Assembly (NCBI GenBank): GCA_963817435.1
Contig: CAWFNY010000002.1
Location: forward strand, 868,001-932,000
Reading direction: 5' to 3'
DNA: 64,000 bases
Source: JADJOM01 sp963817435
Lineage (GTDB): Bacteria > Gemmatimonadota > Gemmatimonadetes > Gemmatimonadales > GWC2-71-9
In this document: positions 46,174-54,743 of the stretch, piece after piece
Layout: every line of letters starts with the position of its first letter
Position numbering within the stretch: position 1 is the first letter of the stretch
Position numbers and translations under genes: made by a program
Notes under the pieces: generated by a model
Seen by the model: the letters and a program-made list of their open reading frames with translations, nothing else
What the model was told of the DNA's origin: nothing
Database searches by the model: none

Positions 46174-47295
46174 CTACGCCCGCGGCAGCAGCTGAATCGC
46201 ACTGGGCTGCACCGATACCGTCCACGCGCGGTCGTAATGGACGCAGAGCTTCTCGTGCACCAGCCGCGAGACTTCGATCTCCAGGTCGTATCCGCGGCTC
46301 GGCGCCGGGCCCTCGCCCTCCGCGCGGAACTGCAGCGCCACCGTCGAACCCATATCCACCTCACCGACGATCTCGCCCACGATCAGGTTGGTGCGCCGCA
46401 CGACATCCGGACCGGGACGATCCTTCCGCATCAGCCGCACATGCTCCGGCCGCACGAAGAATGAGACTCGGCTGCCGGTGCACGGGAGATCGGGATGGCC
46501 CGGCCAGTTCGCCGCGACGATCGTCTGACCCCGCCAGCCGATATGCACGAAGTCCGGATTCGACTCCAGCACCCTCCCTTCGAGGATGTTCCGAATGCCG
46601 AGGACCGCGGCGACCTCGGGTGACGCGGGGCGACCCAGCACCTCGCCTTTCCGGCCCGCTTGCAGCACGCGCCCCTGATCGTAGACCACGATCTGATCGG
46701 CGAGCTGGCAGGCTTCGGCGAGATCGTGCGTGACGACGATCGCGGTCTTGCCGAAGCCGCGCAGCGCCGTCTGCAGGTCGTCCCGGAGGCTGCGCCGGAG
46801 GGGGCTGTCCAGCGCGGCGAGCGGCTCGTCGAGCAGGACGAGATCCGGATCCATGGCCAGTGCCCGGCCCAGCGCGACCCGCTGCTGCTGGCCGCCCGAA
46901 AGCGCCTTCGGGTGGAAGCCCCGGACCGCCTCGAGGCCCAGCCGCTCCAGCATCTCGTCCGTGCGCTTCCGCCGCTCGGCGCTCCCCACCCGGTCGAGGC
47001 CGAACGCGATGTTCTCCGCGACACTGAGGTGCGGGAAGAGCGCATAGCCCTGGAACACGACGCCAAGCCGGCGGTCGCGGACCGCCTGGTTCACACCGCG
47101 GAGCGCGTCATACAGCACCCGACCCCGCACCGAGATGCGGCCGCCATCGGGACGGGTGAGCCCCGCCAGACACTGCAGGGTGAGCGTCTTCCCCGCCCCG
47201 GAAGGGCCGAACAGGGCGACCACGCCCTCCTCGGCCTCCCAGTGCACATCGAGCGTGAAGCCGGGAAAGCTCTTGAGCAGTTCGACGGAGAGCAC
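46174..47295 (-). CDS. modC: molybdate ABC transporter ATP-binding protein
   Basis: The 373-residue ATPase has Walker A GPSGAGKT, the Q-loop VFQGYALFPHLSV, signature ALSGGQQQR, Walker B VLLDEP and a C-terminal TOBE domain for regulation by the oxyanion. It pairs with the ModB and ModA genes upstream on the same strand. Its length is normal for ModC. It imports molybdate for molybdenum enzymes. Confidence 0.92.
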   Translation of the reverse strand: MLSVELLKSFPGFTLDVHWEAEEGVVALFGPSGAGKTLTLQCLAGLTRPDGGRISVRGRVLYDALRGVNQAVRDRRLGVVFQGYALFPHLSVAENIAFGLDRVGSAERRKRTDEMLERLGLEAVRGFHPKALSGGQQQRVALGRALAMDPDLVLLDEPLAALDSPLRRSLRDDLQTALRGFGKTAIVVTHDLAEACQLADQIVVYDQGRVLQAGRKGEVLGRPASPEVAAVLGIRNILEGRVLESNPDFVHIGWRGQTIVAANWPGHPDLPCTGSRVSFFVRPEHVRLMRKDRPGPDVVRRTNLIVGEIVGEVDMGSTVALQFRAEGEGPAPSRGYDLEIEVSRLVHEKLCVHYDRAWTVSVQPSAIQLLPRA

Positions 47296-47300
47296 CGGAC

Positions 47301-47948
47301 TCAGCTCCGCGCCCGGGTCAGCCGCCCGACGATGAGGAGCAGAGTCGCGACCAGTGCGAGGGTGATGATCGAGAGCTGGTCCGCGGCATCGAGCCGGTTG
47401 GCCTGGACGTGGTCGTAGATGGCGAGAGGAATGGTCTGGGTGCGGCCGGGGATGTTGCCGGCCACCATCAGGGTGATGCCGAATTCACCCACCGCGCGGC
47501 AGAAGGCGAGCATCGTCCCGGCGACGACCCCGCGCCACGCCAGCGGAAGGGTCACATGCCAGAAGATGCTCCACTCGGAGCGGCCCAGGGTGCGCGCGGC
47601 TTCTTCCAGTCTGGTATCCACGAGCTCGAAGCCCGCCTGCGCCGAGCGGGTGAACATCGCGAAGGAGCCGACCCATGCCGCGATGACGGCGCCGTGCCAG
47701 GTGAAGGCCAGCTCGATCCCGAACCGATCGAATAGACTTCCGACCGCGCCGCGCTGGCTGAGCAGCACGAGCAGATAGTACCCCAGCACCGTCGGGGGGA
47801 GCACCAGCGGCAGGAGGACCGTGGTCTCGATGAGCGTCTTGCCGCGAAATCGCCGACGGCCAAGGAACCACGCCAGCGGGATGCCGCTCAGCACCGTGAG
47901 TGCGGTGGCGGTGCCGGCCACCTTGAGCGAGAGCAGGACAGGGGACAT
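47301..47948 (-). CDS. modB: molybdate ABC transporter permease
   Basis: The 215-residue permease has about five membrane helices and the EAA-like AARTLGRSEWSIFWHVTLP loop, in parts, that contacts ModC. GEFGITLMVAGNIPG in the last helices is characteristic of ModB. It lies 5 bases upstream of modC and 6 bases downstream of modA. Confidence 0.92.
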   Translation of the reverse strand: MSPVLLSLKVAGTATALTVLSGIPLAWFLGRRRFRGKTLIETTVLLPLVLPPTVLGYYLLVLLSQRGAVGSLFDRFGIELAFTWHGAVIAAWVGSFAMFTRSAQAGFELVDTRLEEAARTLGRSEWSIFWHVTLPLAWRGVVAGTMLAFCRAVGEFGITLMVAGNIPGRTQTIPLAIYDHVQANRLDAADQLSIITLALVATLLLIVGRLTRARS

Positions 47949-47954
47949 GCTGTG

Positions 47955-48731
47955 TTACGGGGTCAGCGGCCGGCTGAATCCATCCCGCTCCATGACCGCC
48001 CAGCCGGCGGGCCCGGTGACGAACGCGATGAAGTCCGCGCCGAGCCGGACATGCCGCGAGGTGCGAATCACCGCGGTCGCCTGATCGAGCGGCCGGTGAA
48101 GCGAGTCAGGAATCGGGAGGAAACGGATCTCGGGCACGTTTGCCACGGACAAGGAGACGATGCCGGCATCGACGGCGCCGCTCTGGACGTACTGCAGCGT
48201 CTGCCGGATGTTCTCCCCCAGCACGAGCTTCGGCTGCAGGGACTCCCACAGACCGGCGGACTGCAACGCTTCGCGCGCGGCGATGCCGTATGGGGCGTGA
48301 TCGGGATTCGCGATGGCGATCCGCCGGACCTCGGGCCGCAGCAGATCGCGGAGCCCCGGCGCGGTGATCGAGGAACCCCGCGGAACCGCCACCACGACCC
48401 GCCCCTGCGCATACAGCGTCCTCGTACCCGGGATCAGCACGCCCTTCGCGATGAGCTGATCCACATACGCGACGTTGGCCGCGAAGAACGCATCGGCTGG
48501 CGCCCCGTTCTGGATCTGCAGCGCGAGGTTCCCGCTGGAGCCGAACACGAAGCTGACCGCGGCGCCCCGCTGTGCCTCAAACAGGGCGGCGATCTCCGGG
48601 AAGGCGAGCGCGAGATCGGCCGCAGCGAAGACCGTCAGCGTATCACGCGGAGCCTGCGCATCAGCCGGAAGCGCCGGCCCGGCGAGCAGGGCGCCCGCGA
48701 CCATGACTGGCCGAAGCCACCTGTCCAGCAT
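47955..48731 (-). CDS. modA: molybdate-binding protein ModA
   Basis: The 258-residue periplasmic protein has a signal peptide ending ADAQ and ModA segments: FAAADLALAF near the start, FGSSGNLALQI with Ser/Asn oxyanion contacts, and the PADAFFAANVAYVDQLI segment. Later GIVSLSVA contributes to the site. The ATG at 48731 overlaps the previous stop by 1 base. This supports high-affinity molybdate uptake. Confidence 0.92.
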   Translation of the reverse strand: MLDRWLRPVMVAGALLAGPALPADAQAPRDTLTVFAAADLALAFPEIAALFEAQRGAAVSFVFGSSGNLALQIQNGAPADAFFAANVAYVDQLIAKGVLIPGTRTLYAQGRVVVAVPRGSSITAPGLRDLLRPEVRRIAIANPDHAPYGIAAREALQSAGLWESLQPKLVLGENIRQTLQYVQSGAVDAGIVSLSVANVPEIRFLPIPDSLHRPLDQATAVIRTSRHVRLGADFIAFVTGPAGWAVMERDGFSRPLTP

Positions 48732-49135
48732 CAGTGCATCCCTTCCTTGCCGATCATGACTTCGGTCGACTTGATCACCGCCAGTACCTCCTGGCCCACC
48801 CGCAGCTTCAGCCGTTCCATGGAGGAGCGGGTGATCACCGAGACCAGTTCCTGGCCTCCGATCTCCAGCCGCACCTCCGCCATGAGCCCATCGCTGCGGA
48901 GCCCGAGGATCCGGCCCCGCAGCTGATTGCGCGCACTCAGCTCCACGCCACGAGTCAGCGGCGCGGTGCGTGTCACACCGCAGAGCGCCTCGATGCGCGC
49001 TCTGGAGAAGAGCCACTTTCGTCCCACCCGGGTGGCCGGCAGTTCGCCGGCCCGGGCGAGCGACTGCACCCGTTTGACGTGGAGATGCAGCAGCGCCGCC
49101 GCTTCGGCGGCGGTGAGGGTCTCGGCCTTGGCCAT
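48731..49135 (-). CDS. helix-turn-helix protein with molybdate-binding TOBE/Mop domain
   Basis: The 134-residue protein combines an N-terminal excisionase/MerR-type HTH (LTAAEAAALLHLHVKRVQSL and VGRKWLFSRARIEAL in parts) with a C-terminal TOBE/Mop domain (SARNQLRGRILGLRSDGLMAEVRLE in pieces). Mop domains bind molybdate. It is the first gene of the mod operon and lies 95 bases downstream of the ModE-like HTH gene, so it likely couples oxyanion binding to transcription of the operon. Confidence 0.82.
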   Translation of the reverse strand: MAKAETLTAAEAAALLHLHVKRVQSLARAGELPATRVGRKWLFSRARIEALCGVTRTAPLTRGVELSARNQLRGRILGLRSDGLMAEVRLEIGGQELVSVITRSSMERLKLRVGQEVLAVIKSTEVMIGKEGMH

Positions 49136-49171
49136 GGGACTTCCGGGGCGAGAGCGAGGGAACTGAGAGAA

Positions 49172-49189
49172 CTGTAGGGGAACTTACAG
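49172..49189. promoter_or_regulatory. short inverted repeat upstream of the HTH-Mop gene
   Basis: CTGTA and TACAG are separated by 8 bases, within a short direct-repeat context of GGGAACT. This lies 37-54 bases upstream of the mod operon's first gene, where an operator would be expected. The evidence is modest. Confidence 0.35.
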
Positions 49190-49230
49190 GCCGGCTGCGA
49201 GGCGCGGAAGGAGGGCGGGAAGCGGCGCGT

Positions 49231-49587
49231 TCAGCCCTTCAGGGCACGCTGGAACGCCTGATCGGACAAGCGGTGCATCTCTCCTCGCCACTCGCCGAAG
49301 AGCCGAACCAGTCGCTTGGCTTCGGGCGTGAGCCGGGCGCTGCCATGGTCCGCGCCGCCGCGCGTGGTCACCAGCACCGGACCGCCGAGGGCCGCTTCCA
49401 TCTTGCGGATGCGGTTGAGACAGGTGCGATAGCTCCAGCTCACCCGCTTGCCCGCCTCCCGAATGGTTCCGGTCTCCGCCACCGCTTCGAGGAAATGGAA
49501 GTAGTTCGGCCCCATGAGGAAGCCGCCCTTCCATGCCAGCCAGACCTTGATGCGTGGGGCGAGATCGCGTTCGATGGGGCGGGCCAT
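49231..49587 (-). CDS. ModE N-terminal-like DNA-binding protein
   Basis: The 118-residue protein is a LysR-type helix-turn-helix domain resembling the DNA-binding half of ModE: FHFLEAVAETGTIREAGKRVSWSYRTCLNRI in pieces, then MEAALGGPVLVTTRGGADHGSARLTPEA. It has no C-terminal Mop domains. In full ModE the same chain holds both. It is in the same direction as, and upstream of, the mod operon. Confidence 0.85.
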   Translation of the reverse strand: MARPIERDLAPRIKVWLAWKGGFLMGPNYFHFLEAVAETGTIREAGKRVSWSYRTCLNRIRKMEAALGGPVLVTTRGGADHGSARLTPEAKRLVRLFGEWRGEMHRLSDQAFQRALKG

Positions 49588-49630
49588 ACGCGAAGAATGC
49601 GCGTCGCCCCGGCTGGAGACAAGCCGGGAG

Positions 49631-50074
49631 CTAGGCCACCAGCGCAGCGGTCAGCGCGAGCAGCGCGGCGGGGTCCAGCGGTTTGCGGAGCACGCCTCGC
49701 GCGCCAAGCAACTCGGCCTCGAGAGGGATGCCGCCGGCCTCGTCGGCGGTGATCACGTAGACCGGAATCGCCGAGGTGCGGGCGTTGTCGCGGAGCTTCC
49801 GTAATAGCTGCGGCCCGCCCCCCGCCGGCATGTGCCAGTCCACGAAGATGAGCTTCGGTTGCTGGCGCTGCGCGACCAGGAATCCCTGGATCGCGTCGTA
49901 CGCAGCCACCGCCGCAATCCCCCGGCTGGAGAGCACCGCGCCAACGAACCGCGTCATGTCCGCGTCATCGTCCACGACCAGCGCCAGCGCTGATGGCGGC
50001 GCACCGGCCGTGAAGGCGCCGGTGCCCGCGAGCTGGTACTTGAGTTGAGTGGTCGGACGAGGCTCTCGGGACAC
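49631..50074 (-). CDS. response regulator receiver protein
   Basis: The 147-residue protein has a receiver with acidic pocket VVDDDADM, phospho-acceptor Asp in IFVDWHMP, switch Thr in VITADEA and Lys in LRKPLD. A 30-residue non-conserved leader precedes it. The GTG at 50074 has GGAG nine bases upstream and is the best start. No output domain is attached. It is divergent from the saccharopine dehydrogenase gene with a 507-bp gap. Confidence 0.82.
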   Translation of the reverse strand: MSREPRPTTQLKYQLAGTGAFTAGAPPSALALVVDDDADMTRFVGAVLSSRGIAAVAAYDAIQGFLVAQRQQPKLIFVDWHMPAGGGPQLLRKLRDNARTSAIPVYVITADEAGGIPLEAELLGARGVLRKPLDPAALLALTAALVA

Positions 50075-50581
50075 GCACCGCTCCAGAAGTTGTCCGTCGA
50101 CCCCACAGGCCGACGTCGAGTTCTCCACTCCTCTACTGTCGGCCGCGGGTGGCGCGGTGTGTAGCTCGAACCCGGTTCGACGCCGTCGACGTCGGACGGA
50201 GTGCCTTATTATCAGTCCACTCAATCGGAGGATGTTCGGGTCTGAGGACACGTGATAACCGCTTTGGCCCCAAGGCGCTTGGCGGAAAGGGATCGCGTCA
50301 ACCCCCGAATACAAGCTCCACAAGGCGCACGAGGGGGGGGCTGGACAGAACGAGGGTGGCAGGTCCAGACTGGCTCTGCGGCCCCTGTCCTGACGGGGGG
50401 CGCGTTTGAATCCTCCGATCCTCGGAGGGTCCGATCTCGCAACTGACAACACCCTTGAGTTGCGACCCCTGTAAGCGGGGGGGGCGAGGTGTTCCTGGGG
50501 AACAAGTGGCGCAGCAGCGACGCGCCGCGCGTTCGAACGGACGCCAGACCGAGGCCCGCTCCACAATGAAAAGAGGAGTCT
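50075..50581. other. 507-bp intergenic region with a chain of hairpins
   Basis: No gene was found. On the plus strand the region holds hairpins at 50341-50368 (CTGGAC/GTCCAG), 50412-50428 (CCTCCGA/TCGGAGG), 50437-50465 (TCGCAACT/AGTTGCGA) and 50490-50504 (TGTTCC/GGAACA). The spacing and GC-rich arms suggest a structured RNA or leader. I recognise no known RNA family. Confidence 0.45.
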
Positions 50582-51814
50582 GTGAAAGTCCTGGTGTTGG
50601 GCTGTGGCGCGGTGGGGACCGTGTCCGCCCTCAAGTTTGCGCAGGAAGCGGCGTGCGAGCAGCTGATCGTCGCCGATGCCCTACCCGGGCGCGCCCAGCA
50701 GCTGGCCGACCGGATCGGGAGTCCGCATGTGCGGGCACTCACGCTGAACGCGGGCGACCGTGATACGCTCGCCCGGGCCATCCGAGAGACCCAGACCACC
50801 ATCCTGCTGAATGCCGCGTTGCCGGCCACGAACCTGATCGTGATGCGGGCCTGCCTCGATGCGGGCTGCGATTACGTCGACATGGCCAGCGGCGGCGCCG
50901 AAGACGACGGCACCCCAAAGCTGCCGGACCAGTTTGCCCTCGATGCCGAGTTCAGGGCGGCCGGACGCCTCGCGCTGCTGGGCATGGGCGCCGATCCGGG
51001 AACCAGCAACATCTACGCGGCGTATGCCGCCAAGCACCTCCTCGATGAGGTCAGCGAACTCCGCGTCCGCGACGGCGACAACTCCGTCTGCGAGGGCCAT
51101 AGCGGTTTCCTCGCGACCTTCAGTCCCTGGGTGTTCATCGACGAGTGCACCTGCGGCGCCATCTCCTGGCGCGACGGGAAGTACCATCTCGAGGAGGCGC
51201 TCTCCGGTTTCGAGGCCTTCGACTTCCCGGAACTCGGCGTCCTCAACACCTACTACGTGGACCACGAGGAGTCGCGCACCTTCCCGATGTTCTTCCCGCA
51301 ACTGAAGGTCGCGGACTTCAAGCTCTGCATGGACGACACCACCTGGCAGACGCTGAAGGTGCTCAAGGACCTCCGACTCTCGGGCAAGGACAAGGTGAAG
51401 GTGGGCGACGTCGAGGTCTCGCCGCGCGATCTCGTGGTGTCGATGCTCCCCGAGCCGAAGACGCTCGGAGGACGGATGCAGGGGAAGACCTGTGTCGGCA
51501 CGCTCGCCCGGGGCCTCCGCGATGGCATGGAGCGCTCCTTCTATATCTACAACGTGACCAGCCATGCGCAGACCTGGCGTGAACTCGGGGTCCAGGCGAC
51601 CGCGTACCAGACCGGCGTGCCGCCGGTGGTCGCGGCGAAGCTGATCGCCTCGGGCGCGTGGGCGGGGACTGGCGTGATGTCGCCGGAGCAGTTCGATCCC
51701 GATCCATTCATGCAGTTGCTCGACATCTCCGGCATGCCGTGGCATATCCGGGACGAGCAGTCGGGGGTGATCGATCCGGAGTACATCTGGATTGAGGAGC
51801 CGCTGGCGGCATAA
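50582..51814 (+). CDS. saccharopine dehydrogenase family protein
   Basis: The 410-residue protein begins with the Rossmann motif VLVLGCGAVGT and has the saccharopine dehydrogenase-like layout with a GMGADPGTSN segment in the middle. Relatives include lysine-pathway saccharopine dehydrogenases and carboxynorspermidine dehydrogenases, so the reaction is a reductive or oxidative linkage of an amino acid, not certain. The GTG start at 50582 has GAGGAG upstream. A hairpin terminator follows. Confidence 0.85.
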   Translation: MKVLVLGCGAVGTVSALKFAQEAACEQLIVADALPGRAQQLADRIGSPHVRALTLNAGDRDTLARAIRETQTTILLNAALPATNLIVMRACLDAGCDYVDMASGGAEDDGTPKLPDQFALDAEFRAAGRLALLGMGADPGTSNIYAAYAAKHLLDEVSELRVRDGDNSVCEGHSGFLATFSPWVFIDECTCGAISWRDGKYHLEEALSGFEAFDFPELGVLNTYYVDHEESRTFPMFFPQLKVADFKLCMDDTTWQTLKVLKDLRLSGKDKVKVGDVEVSPRDLVVSMLPEPKTLGGRMQGKTCVGTLARGLRDGMERSFYIYNVTSHAQTWRELGVQATAYQTGVPPVVAAKLIASGAWAGTGVMSPEQFDPDPFMQLLDISGMPWHIRDEQSGVIDPEYIWIEEPLAA

Positions 51815-51852
51815 CGACGCTGCGACCGTGGCGGAGCCGCCGCAGGCAAATG

Positions 51853-51906
51853 GGCCCGCCCCGACGGAGACGCGCACAGCCGTGCGCGCCGACGACCGGG
51901 CGGGCC
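51853..51906. terminator. two-level hairpin terminator, convergent
   Basis: GGCCCGCCC pairs with GGGCGGGCC (51853-51861 with 51898-51906), and an inner hairpin CGCGCAC/GTGCGCG lies at 51871-51888. It separates the convergent saccharopine dehydrogenase-like and PAP2 genes. Confidence 0.65.
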
Positions 51907-51923
51907 TGCGTCACTCTGGAACC

Positions 51924-52739
51924 CTAGAACTGGAAAGAAACCCCTACCGCATCCGGTTCGAGCAGGAACTTCGGTGCACCCACGCCGAAGACTCTCAAGC
52001 GCCCGTTCATCATCTTGGCGCTGGTGATGCCGAGCGCCGCACCGGCGAGCACGTCGCTCAGCCAGTGGCGATTGTCGTTCAGGCGGGACCAGCCGGTCAG
52101 GGTCGCGGCGCTGTACAATCCGATCGTCACCGGCGTGCTGTGGATCTCATCGCCGACTGAGGCGGCGAGCGCGAAGGCCATGGTGGTGTGGCCCGACGGC
52201 CAGGAGTCCTGGCCCGAGAATGGTTTGAACCGGTAGGCGCCGCCGGTGAGGTCAGGCCGGTGGCGCCCGACGATTTCCTTGGTGACGACTCCGAGCGTTC
52301 CCGCAAGCAGGAGCCCGGCGGAGATCCGCTCGCCGGCGCGGCGAATACGGGGGTTCCCGGTGAGTATCCCCACTGTGATCGTCCCGAGCCCGACGGTACC
52401 GAACACCTCGGCCTGGCCCATCCGCCGGAAGACCCCCGCGACATCATCCTTTCCGCTGCTTCGGTGGGCCTGGATCTTGTCCCGCAGGGTCTCGTCGAGG
52501 AGAGACGCCAGGGCGATGGCGCCCAGCGTGGCACCGGCGTGATACCAGCGGAACTCGCCGGGATGACGTGTCGGGCCCGCGAAGGCGGCGCCAGAATGTC
52601 CCGCGTGCGAGTCTGGATCGACAGAGTCCCGGACCATTTCCGCGGCAGGACCCGGCCAGGGCCCGGCCTGCGCGGACAGCGGGCCGGAGGAGACGCTCAG
52701 CAGGAAGACTGCGAACAGGGGTACGTGGTAGTTGCGCAT
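51924..52739 (-). CDS. PAP2 superfamily phosphatase, exported
   Basis: The 271-residue protein has a signal peptide ending PLSAQ, then a PAP2 phosphatase with the three family motifs: KEIVGRHRP (K-x6-R-P), PSGHT, and SRLNDNRHWLSD (S-R-x5-H-x3-D). It would dephosphorylate lipid phosphates such as undecaprenyl pyrophosphate or phosphatidic acid. The topology suggests an inner or outer membrane protein facing the periplasm. It is divergent from the lipoprotein gene. Confidence 0.9.
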   Translation of the reverse strand: MRNYHVPLFAVFLLSVSSGPLSAQAGPWPGPAAEMVRDSVDPDSHAGHSGAAFAGPTRHPGEFRWYHAGATLGAIALASLLDETLRDKIQAHRSSGKDDVAGVFRRMGQAEVFGTVGLGTITVGILTGNPRIRRAGERISAGLLLAGTLGVVTKEIVGRHRPDLTGGAYRFKPFSGQDSWPSGHTTMAFALAASVGDEIHSTPVTIGLYSAATLTGWSRLNDNRHWLSDVLAGAALGITSAKMMNGRLRVFGVGAPKFLLEPDAVGVSFQF

Positions 52740-52784
52740 GTGGCCGGGAATCTAGTAGCTTCGACCGCTCAGGAGACCCGTCCA

Positions 52785-53169
52785 ATGACCCGCACCTTTC
52801 GCCGCACCTTCATGCTTGCCGCGCTCGCCGTCACGGCGCTGACCGGCTGCCGAGATTATCAGTATCAGCGCCACGTGTCGGATCAGGCGGGACTCATTCC
52901 TGCGGACCAGTACGCGCGCTACGGGCGGGAGCAGGCGATCACCGTCGCCATCGGCCGCGAGTTCGCGCGGCCCTATAACTCCGGCCCCGAAGCCCAGGCC
53001 GAGGTCACCATCAACTACGCGCGGAACAACTTCGGCGAAGGACATCACCAGCATTTCTGCCGACCCGCAGGGGAACCGGCTGGTGGTGACCTTCAAGAGT
53101 GGCTGGCGGACGGCGATTGTGCCGATCAAGGACGGCAAGTCCGGGAACGACACCAAGATTCCGTCCTAG
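52785..53169 (+). pseudogene. lipoprotein gene, frameshifted by one base
   Basis: The start ATG at 52785 (AGGAG upstream) gives a lipoprotein signal with lipobox LTGC. The reading frame is good up to about 53033, then continues sensibly only in another frame to a TAG at 53167-53169. That second part is beta-rich and ends GNDTKIPS. The total length is one above a multiple of three, so one extra base, probably a G at 53034-53035, breaks the gene. No family is recognised. Confidence 0.8.
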
Positions 53170-53216
53170 GCGCGGCTGCCGGTCCGCTCGAACCCGCGAG
53201 CACCGGGATGTTCTGA

Positions 53217-53260
53217 GTGAGGAGTGAGAAGCGGCGCCTTCTTGCTCCTCACTTTTCACT
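53217..53260 (+). terminator. intrinsic terminator with repeated arms
   Basis: GTGAGGAG (53217-53224) pairs with CTCCTCAC (53245-53252), with an inner GAGAAG/CTTCTT stem and a TTTTCACTT tail. The arms hold imperfect tandem copies of GAGTGAG, similar in plan to the element at 10349-10443. It follows the broken lipoprotein gene and precedes mgtE. Confidence 0.7.
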
Positions 53261-53290
53261 TCCGATCCCCTTTCTCTCCGGAGGGCTGCC

Positions 53291-54682
53291 TTGCCTTCCC
53301 GTCCCACTCCACCACCCGGTGAATTCCTCTACCTCCTCGCAGCGGATCATGAGGGGCTCGTCGAGGCGTGCACCGACCTGCTGCCCGCGGACATCGCAGA
53401 GGCGCTCAGCGACCTGCCGCCCGACGCCGCCGCGAAAGTCGTCGGCGCGCTGCCCTTTCATCTCGCGGTGCAGGTCTTCGATGAGCCGTCGCTGGAGGCG
53501 CGCGACGAACTCATCGAGCGGCTCCCGGACGGCATCGTCATTCCAATCATCCAGGCGATGTCGGCGGACCGGCAGGTGGCGCTGTTCCGCGGCCTGAAAG
53601 AGGGCGACCGGGCCCGGCTGCTGCACGTCCTCGACGCGCCGACCCGGGACCAGCTCCGGCTCCTGATGAGCTATCCGCCGCGCAGCGCGGGCGGCATCAT
53701 GACGACGGAGTTCGTGGGTGCCCCGTCGACGTGGACCGCGCTGGACGTGCGCAAGTACATCAGTAAGGTCGGCAGTGCCAAGGAAACGGTCTACGCGATC
53801 TACGTCCTCGACGAGAGGACCCAGAAGCTGCTCCGGGTGATCTCCCTGCGTGAAGTGATCATGGCCGAGTCGGACACATCGGTCATGGACATCGGAGAGG
53901 CGCGGAAGCCGGTCACGACGCGACCGACGACCTCCCGGGAGGATGTCGCCCGGCTGATCAGCAAGTATGACCTGCTCGCGATTCCCGTCCTCGACGACAA
54001 CGGCCACGTGCTCGGCATCGTCACCGTGGATGACGTCATCGACGCCATGATCAGCGAGCAGACCGAGGACGTCCAGAAGATGGGCGGCCTCGAGGCACTC
54101 AACGAGCCGTACATGGAGATCGGACTCATCAGCATGGTCAAGAAGCGCGCGGGATGGCTGTGCGCGCTCTTCCTCGGCGAGATGCTCACGGCGACGGCGA
54201 TGGGGCACTTCGAGCACGAGATCAGCAAGGCGGTGGTGCTGGCACTCTTCATCCCGCTGATCATCAGTTCGGGAGGCAATTCGGGCAGCCAGGCCACCTC
54301 GCTGATCATCCGGGCGATGGCGCTTCGGGAAGTGACGCTGATCGACTGGTGGCGCGTCGCCGTGCGGGAGATCCCTACCGGACTCGCGCTCGGCGTGATC
54401 CTCGGCCTGATCGGAACGCTCCGCATCGAACTCTGGCAGCATCTCGGCTGGTACGATTACGGCGTCCATCACAGTCTGGTCGCGCTTACGGTCGGGCTGG
54501 GCCTGATCGGCGTGGTCCTGTTCGGCTCGCTCGCCGGATCGATGCTGCCCTTCGTGCTGCGCCGCATCGGCTTCGACCCGGCGAGCGCGTCGGCGCCGTT
54601 CGTGGCGACGCTCGTCGATGTGACCGGCCTGGTGATCTATTTTTCGGTCGCGTACGTGATGCTCAGTGGAACACTGCTCTAG
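53291..54682 (+). CDS. mgtE: magnesium transporter MgtE
   Basis: The 463-residue protein has an N-terminal helical domain, two CBS domains (about residues 137-255) and a C-terminal membrane part with five helices containing the magnesium-selectivity segment near GGNSGSQATSLIIRA. This layout is that of MgtE, in which CBS and N domains close the channel when magnesium is bound. The start is a TTG at 53291 with GGAGG about 8 bases upstream. Confidence 0.93.
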   Translation: MPSRPTPPPGEFLYLLAADHEGLVEACTDLLPADIAEALSDLPPDAAAKVVGALPFHLAVQVFDEPSLEARDELIERLPDGIVIPIIQAMSADRQVALFRGLKEGDRARLLHVLDAPTRDQLRLLMSYPPRSAGGIMTTEFVGAPSTWTALDVRKYISKVGSAKETVYAIYVLDERTQKLLRVISLREVIMAESDTSVMDIGEARKPVTTRPTTSREDVARLISKYDLLAIPVLDDNGHVLGIVTVDDVIDAMISEQTEDVQKMGGLEALNEPYMEIGLISMVKKRAGWLCALFLGEMLTATAMGHFEHEISKAVVLALFIPLIISSGGNSGSQATSLIIRAMALREVTLIDWWRVAVREIPTGLALGVILGLIGTLRIELWQHLGWYDYGVHHSLVALTVGLGLIGVVLFGSLAGSMLPFVLRRIGFDPASASAPFVATLVDVTGLVIYFSVAYVMLSGTLL

Positions 54683-54743
54683 CGGGGATGGGCGCGGCAG
54701 CGCTCCGGCCCGGCTGCAGTGAACACTTCGCTTCGAGGACCCC

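Noticed and set aside
50150..50190. A tRNA suggested by GGTTCGAC near the T-arm consensus
   Set aside because: No acceptor stem, anticodon arm or CCA-type end fits around it.
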